From JALYUA01 sp039931865 (GTDB lineage Bacteria > Acidobacteriota > Thermoanaerobaculia > UBA5066 > Gp7-AA6): a stretch of 64,000 nucleotides of DNA. The notes under the pieces are model-generated. The model was not told where the DNA came from, searched no databases, and was given only the letters and a program-made list of their open reading frames with translations. Made by a program: the position numbers and the translations under genes. Where the stretch lies: positions 1 to 64,000 of the forward strand of contig JBDTRB010000006.1 in assembly GCA_039931865.1 (NCBI GenBank). The letters are read 5' to 3'. Of the stretch, positions 61,099-64,000 are shown piece after piece. The first letter of the stretch is position 1. Every line of letters begins with the position of its first letter.

Positions 61099-61763
61099 GG
61101 GCGCGCCGGGGGCCGGCCGCCCTGCCCGGGAGCCGGCGCCGGAAACCTCGCGAGTCCTGTCAGGCCCGCGCGCACCTTCTGGCCTTTTCTCACGAGGACG
61201 TCGGCGCCGTCGGGAACGAAGAGGTCCACCCGCGAGCCGAAGAGGATGATCCCGATTCTCTGGGCCCTCTCGAGAGGCTGGCCGGGTTTCGGATAGAAGA
61301 TGATGCGACGCGCGATCGCTCCGGCAATCTGCTTGAATGCGACCCGGCCGCCGCTGGCCTCCATGGTGATCAGATTCTGCTCATTCTCGTGTGAAGCCTT
61401 CTCCGCAAACGCGGCGAGCTTTTTTCCGGGCGAATAGCTGTAGTCCGCGACGAGTCCGGTGACCGGAGCGCGGTTCACGTGGACGTTGAACACCGACATG
61501 AAGATCGAGATCCGTGTGCCCGCGCCCGGCGGCGCTTCCGGCGCGGTTCCGATCGACAGGATGGTTCCGTCGGCGGGTGAGACGATGGTTTCGAGGCCCG
61601 CGACGGGCCGGCGCTCCGGGTCCCGAAAGAACGAGACGAGAAAAAGAGTGGGAGCCCCGAGCGCTACGGCCCAGACCGGATGCCCTGTCGCGGCCGCGAG
61701 GACCGTCAACAGGAGAGGGGGAAGGATGAACTTCCATCCCTCGCGAGCGAGAGGGAACCTCAG
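61095..61763 (-). CDS. psd: Phosphatidylserine decarboxylase, short type
   Basis: A 222-residue pyruvoyl enzyme of the short (archaeal-like) class that makes phosphatidylethanolamine. Two N-terminal hydrophobic segments (FILPPLLLTVLAAA, WAVALGAPTLFLVSFF) are followed by RDPERRP, VSPADGTILSI, ISIFMSVFNVHVNR and the self-cleavage FGSRVD site. The N-terminal segment LRFPLAREGWKFILPP begins at a CTG whose CTGA overlaps the stop of the YdcH-like gene; no other start codon exists in frame upstream of it. A TTG at 61709 would cut away the conserved N-terminal helix. Confidence 0.9.
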   Translation of the reverse strand: MRFPLAREGWKFILPPLLLTVLAAATGHPVWAVALGAPTLFLVSFFRDPERRPVAGLETIVSPADGTILSIGTAPEAPPGAGTRISIFMSVFNVHVNRAPVTGLVADYSYSPGKKLAAFAEKASHENEQNLITMEASGGRVAFKQIAGAIARRIIFYPKPGQPLERAQRIGIILFGSRVDLFVPDGADVLVRKGQKVRAGLTGLARFPAPAPGQGGRPPARP

Positions 61764-61981
61764 TGCGTGATCCCTTCGCGCCGAGTCCGCACGATCGCCT
61801 CCATTTTGTCCTTCAGGGCGAGCTTCTCCTTCTTCAGGCGCTTCTCTTCGATTTCTTCTTCTTCCGAGAGGGCTGATTTTCCGGCGAGCATCTGAAGGCG
61901 GGTCTCATGATCCTGGTGGGCGTCCTGGAGGCGGCGGTACTCTGCGTCGACTTCCGGCACGGACTCCGTCGAGATTGACAT
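61760..61981 (-). CDS. YdcH-like (DUF465) small protein
   Basis: A 73-residue helical protein: a long charged coiled coil (YRRLQDAHQDHETRLQMLAG, LSEEEEIEEKRLKKEKLALK) with no membrane segment, matching the DUF465/YdcH size and layout. AAAAGGAGG lies 6 bases before the ATG. Its stop overlaps the psd start (CTGA), forming YdcH-psd-pssA. Confidence 0.8.
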   Translation of the reverse strand: MSISTESVPEVDAEYRRLQDAHQDHETRLQMLAGKSALSEEEEIEEKRLKKEKLALKDKMEAIVRTRREGITH

Positions 61982-62121
61982 CGGCTCGAACCTCCTTTTC
62001 TATTCGGAGCGGAGCAAAAGGAAGGCCACTTCCGCGAGTCTACCGACCAACGAGCGGGGGTTCAAGGACCTCGCCCCGAACTCCCGCAGAGCATGGAACT
62101 TGCCGCGCCCGGCCGCGATTT

Positions 62122-62607
62122 TCAGGGCTTTCCCTCGAGCGCGAGAACCATCGCGTAGGCGTCCTCGCCATCCTGGTAATAGGCCTTTCGCCGGTACGCC
62201 TCGCGGAATCCGTAGGAGCGGTAGAACTCGCGAGCCGGAAGGTTCGACAGGCGGACCTCGAGAGTCACCGCGGTCGCTCCGACGCCGCGCGCCCGGGAAA
62301 GAGCGTCTTCGAGGAGCCGGCGGCCGTGGCCGAGATTTCTCAGCCGCGGATCGGTCGCGATCTTGTTGACGTGGAATTCTTCGTAGAGCGACACCGCGAA
62401 AAGATATCCGCCGACCCGGGGCTCGGAGTCGCGACCCCCGACCAGCACCCGGGCGTAGCGGTAGGGCTCCTCCAGCTCCGCCGCGAAAAACTCGCGCTTC
62501 CACGGAACGAGGAACGACTCCCGCTCGATGCGGGCGATTTCGTCGAGGTCGTCGGAGCGCGCGGGAGCAACCGCGTACCTGGACGGACTCGGGTTACGGA
62601 GCGCCAC
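62122..62607 (-). CDS. rimI: Ribosomal-protein-alanine N-acetyltransferase RimI
   Basis: A 161-residue GNAT-fold enzyme that acetylates the N-terminal alanine of ribosomal protein S18. It has the acetyl-CoA-binding segment NLGHGRRLLEDALSRARG, strand FHVNKIATDPRLR and the ending EFYRSYGFREAYRRKAYY. It overlaps tsaB by 14 bases. RimI and TsaB genes are often adjacent in bacteria. Confidence 0.93.
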   Translation of the reverse strand: MALRNPSPSRYAVAPARSDDLDEIARIERESFLVPWKREFFAAELEEPYRYARVLVGGRDSEPRVGGYLFAVSLYEEFHVNKIATDPRLRNLGHGRRLLEDALSRARGVGATAVTLEVRLSNLPAREFYRSYGFREAYRRKAYYQDGEDAYAMVLALEGKP

Positions 62608-63253
62608 GTTTCTCCTCCGCCGCGCTCGGACGCGAATAGATCGCGGCGAAGTTTGCGGCCGTGCTCTCCGCGGGCCGCCGCGCGACCGCGAGCGCCAGCG
62701 CGCGGGAGAGAGGAGACGTCACCGTGAGACCTCCGGGACCGACGAGATCGAACGGCGCCGAAGCGAACGGAAGGCCGCCGAACACCCGGCACGCCGCGTT
62801 TTCCCGCGGAGCCCGCGCAGGCGGCCCCACAGCGGCGGCGCGGGCGCCAGTGAGGTCGAACGACTGCCAGACGATCTCACCGCGGCCCGCATCGAGCGCC
62901 GCGGCGACGCGAGAGACGTCCGCGCCACGGGCGGCCTCGGCGAGGACCTCGAGTGTCGAAACGGTTTCGACGTCGCAGTCGAGCGCGCGGCCGAGGCCCC
63001 ATGCCGTCGCGAGCCCGACCCGCACGCCCGTAAACGATCCGGGGCCGGAGCAGACAGCGATGCGCCCGCAATCGGAGAGCGACAGTCGCGCGCGTGAGAA
63101 CACTGCCTCGATGGACGCGAGAAGACGCTCCGAAGACTGGCGGTCGGAGGGGAGAGGCTCGTCGAATACTGTTTCGCCGTCAACGAGCGTCACGGCCGGC
63201 GACGGGCTGGCGGTGTCGAGCGCGAGGATGCAGGAGGTCCGCAATGGCTTCAC
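62594..63253 (-). CDS. tsaB: tRNA threonylcarbamoyl adenosine modification protein TsaB
   Basis: A 219-residue ASKHA-fold protein, TsaD's partner in making t6A37 in tRNA. It has CILALDTASPSPAVTLVDGE near the start, SGPGSFTGVRVGLATAWGLG, STLEVLAEAA and ALDAGRGEIVW. GTG 63253 puts the conserved first strand 8 residues from the start; ATG 63280 (228 residues) is also possible. It is divergent from mutS with about 100 bases between. Confidence 0.92.
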   Translation of the reverse strand: MKPLRTSCILALDTASPSPAVTLVDGETVFDEPLPSDRQSSERLLASIEAVFSRARLSLSDCGRIAVCSGPGSFTGVRVGLATAWGLGRALDCDVETVSTLEVLAEAARGADVSRVAAALDAGRGEIVWQSFDLTGARAAAVGPPARAPRENAACRVFGGLPFASAPFDLVGPGGLTVTSPLSRALALAVARRPAESTAANFAAIYSRPSAAEEKRGAP

Positions 63254-63356
63254 CGTTCCGAACCGGTATGCTAACCCCATCGCCCATGGAAAGCCCCGGA
63301 AGACGAGCCCGCCTGCCCTTTCCTCGCGAGACCCCGGGGGCCCCGCGTCCGTGAGC

Positions 63357-64000
63357 ATGACCAGCGCCCGCGAGACCCCGATGCTGCGGCAGTACTTCGA
63401 AATGAAGAGCCGCGCGCCCGACGCCATCCTCTTCTATCGGATGGGCGACTTCTACGAAATGTTCTTCGAGGACGCGCGCGAAGCCGCGCCCATTCTCGGG
63501 ATCGCCCTGACGGCGCGCAACCGGGATTCCGACATCGAAGCTCCGATGTGCGGGGTGCCCTGGCAGAGCGCCGACCACCACATCGCGCGTCTCGTCGCGT
63601 CGGGGCGAAAGGTCGCCGTCTGCGATCAGATGGAGGACGCGCGCGCGACAAAGGGGATCCTCCGCCGTGACATCACGCGGATCGTCACGCCGGGAACGGT
63701 CCTCGACCCGGAGTCTCTCGTCCCGGCCGCCGCGTCGTATCTCGCCACGCTCCTGCCGCCGGGGGGGCCCTCCGCGGCGGCCGCCGGAGCGGAGTGGGAG
63801 GCTTCGTTTCTCGACCTGTCCACCGGACGCTTCTTCGCCGGACTTCTTCCGGCGTCGCGGCTCGCGGACGCTCTGGCACTCTTCCGTCCGCGGGAAGTGC
63901 TCCTGCCGGACGGGGCCTCGGCTCCCATCCCGCGGGGAGCCGCCGAAACCCGGCGACCGGTGTCCTGGTTCGACGCGTCTTCCGCCGCGCGCGCGAATCC
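63357..64000 (+). CDS. mutS: DNA mismatch repair protein MutS (start, cut by window)
   Basis: The first 214 residues of MutS. The mismatch-recognition domain has GDFYEMFFEDA (the Phe-x-Glu reads DNA), LTARNRDSDIEAPMCGVPW and CDQMEDARATKGILRRDITR. The frame runs open through the window end, so the core and ATPase domains are not seen. ATG 63357 is chosen; GTG 63351 is 2 codons upstream. No partial stop or frameshift is visible. Confidence 0.95.
   Translation, partial: MTSARETPMLRQYFEMKSRAPDAILFYRMGDFYEMFFEDAREAAPILGIALTARNRDSDIEAPMCGVPWQSADHHIARLVASGRKVAVCDQMEDARATKGILRRDITRIVTPGTVLDPESLVPAAASYLATLLPPGGPSAAAAGAEWEASFLDLSTGRFFAGLLPASRLADALALFRPREVLLPDGASAPIPRGAAETRRPVSWFDASSAARAN

Overview
The window is high-GC bacterial chromosome (about 70% in most genes I counted by eye), gene-dense, with short intergenic gaps. 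I count about 55 protein genes, two tRNA genes and one clear pseudogene. No phage, insertion sequence, CRISPR array or rRNA is visible. The mix suggests an Acidobacteriota-like organism, possibly Thermoanaerobaculia, but this is inference and not proven. It rests on a secreted ScyD-like propeller with a C-terminal domain I associate with that group, a KaiC/KaiB/kinase cluster, a UdgX-type glycosylase, an M1 peptidase, and secreted Ser/Thr/Lys-rich small proteins. The cell envelope looks Gram-negative (DUF481 barrel, lipoproteins, NtrY-like kinase).

Layout. 0-3.3 kb: tRNA-Glu with a degenerate partial copy, a B12/radical-SAM enzyme and small proteins. 3.7-7.9 kb: kaiC-kaiB-hybrid histidine kinase. 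8-15 kb: Lhr-type helicase, two paralogous exported small proteins each with its own terminator, chromate transporter. 15-20.6 kb: M1 peptidase, molybdopterin oxidoreductase, cation diffusion facilitator and cytochrome c in one overlapping plus-strand series. 20.7-37.5 kb: a heme superlocus. The minus arm reads acnA-hemE-hemN-hemH-hemG-ABC transporter. The plus arm reads yceI, then ccsA/hemX-hemA-hemC-hemD-hemB-hemL. Together they encode every step from glutamyl-tRNA to protoheme by the C5, protoporphyrin-dependent route. 37.5-48 kb: Kef-type antiporter, POT transporter, UdgX, ACT-domain protein, exported propellers. 48-50 kb: tRNA-Lys followed by a lower-GC PAS histidine kinase. 50-60 kb: purA, then hutH-hutU coupled to a very large NtrY-like kinase and a lipoprotein. 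60-64 kb: a deleted VOC pseudogene, the phosphatidylethanolamine pair pssA/psd, a YdcH-like protein, rimI, tsaB and the start of mutS.

A striking style feature is translational coupling through 4-base overlaps (ATGA, GTGA and one CTGA). At least eleven gene junctions use it. Three genes (the radical-SAM enzyme, a 76-residue basic protein and psd) have no ATG, GTG or TTG that would give a full-length product, and appear to begin with CTG.

The strongest candidates for something worth following up are the KaiC/KaiB/kinase module, which has no KaiA but keeps a Ser-Ser pair at the KaiC phosphorylation position, and the CTG-start pattern.
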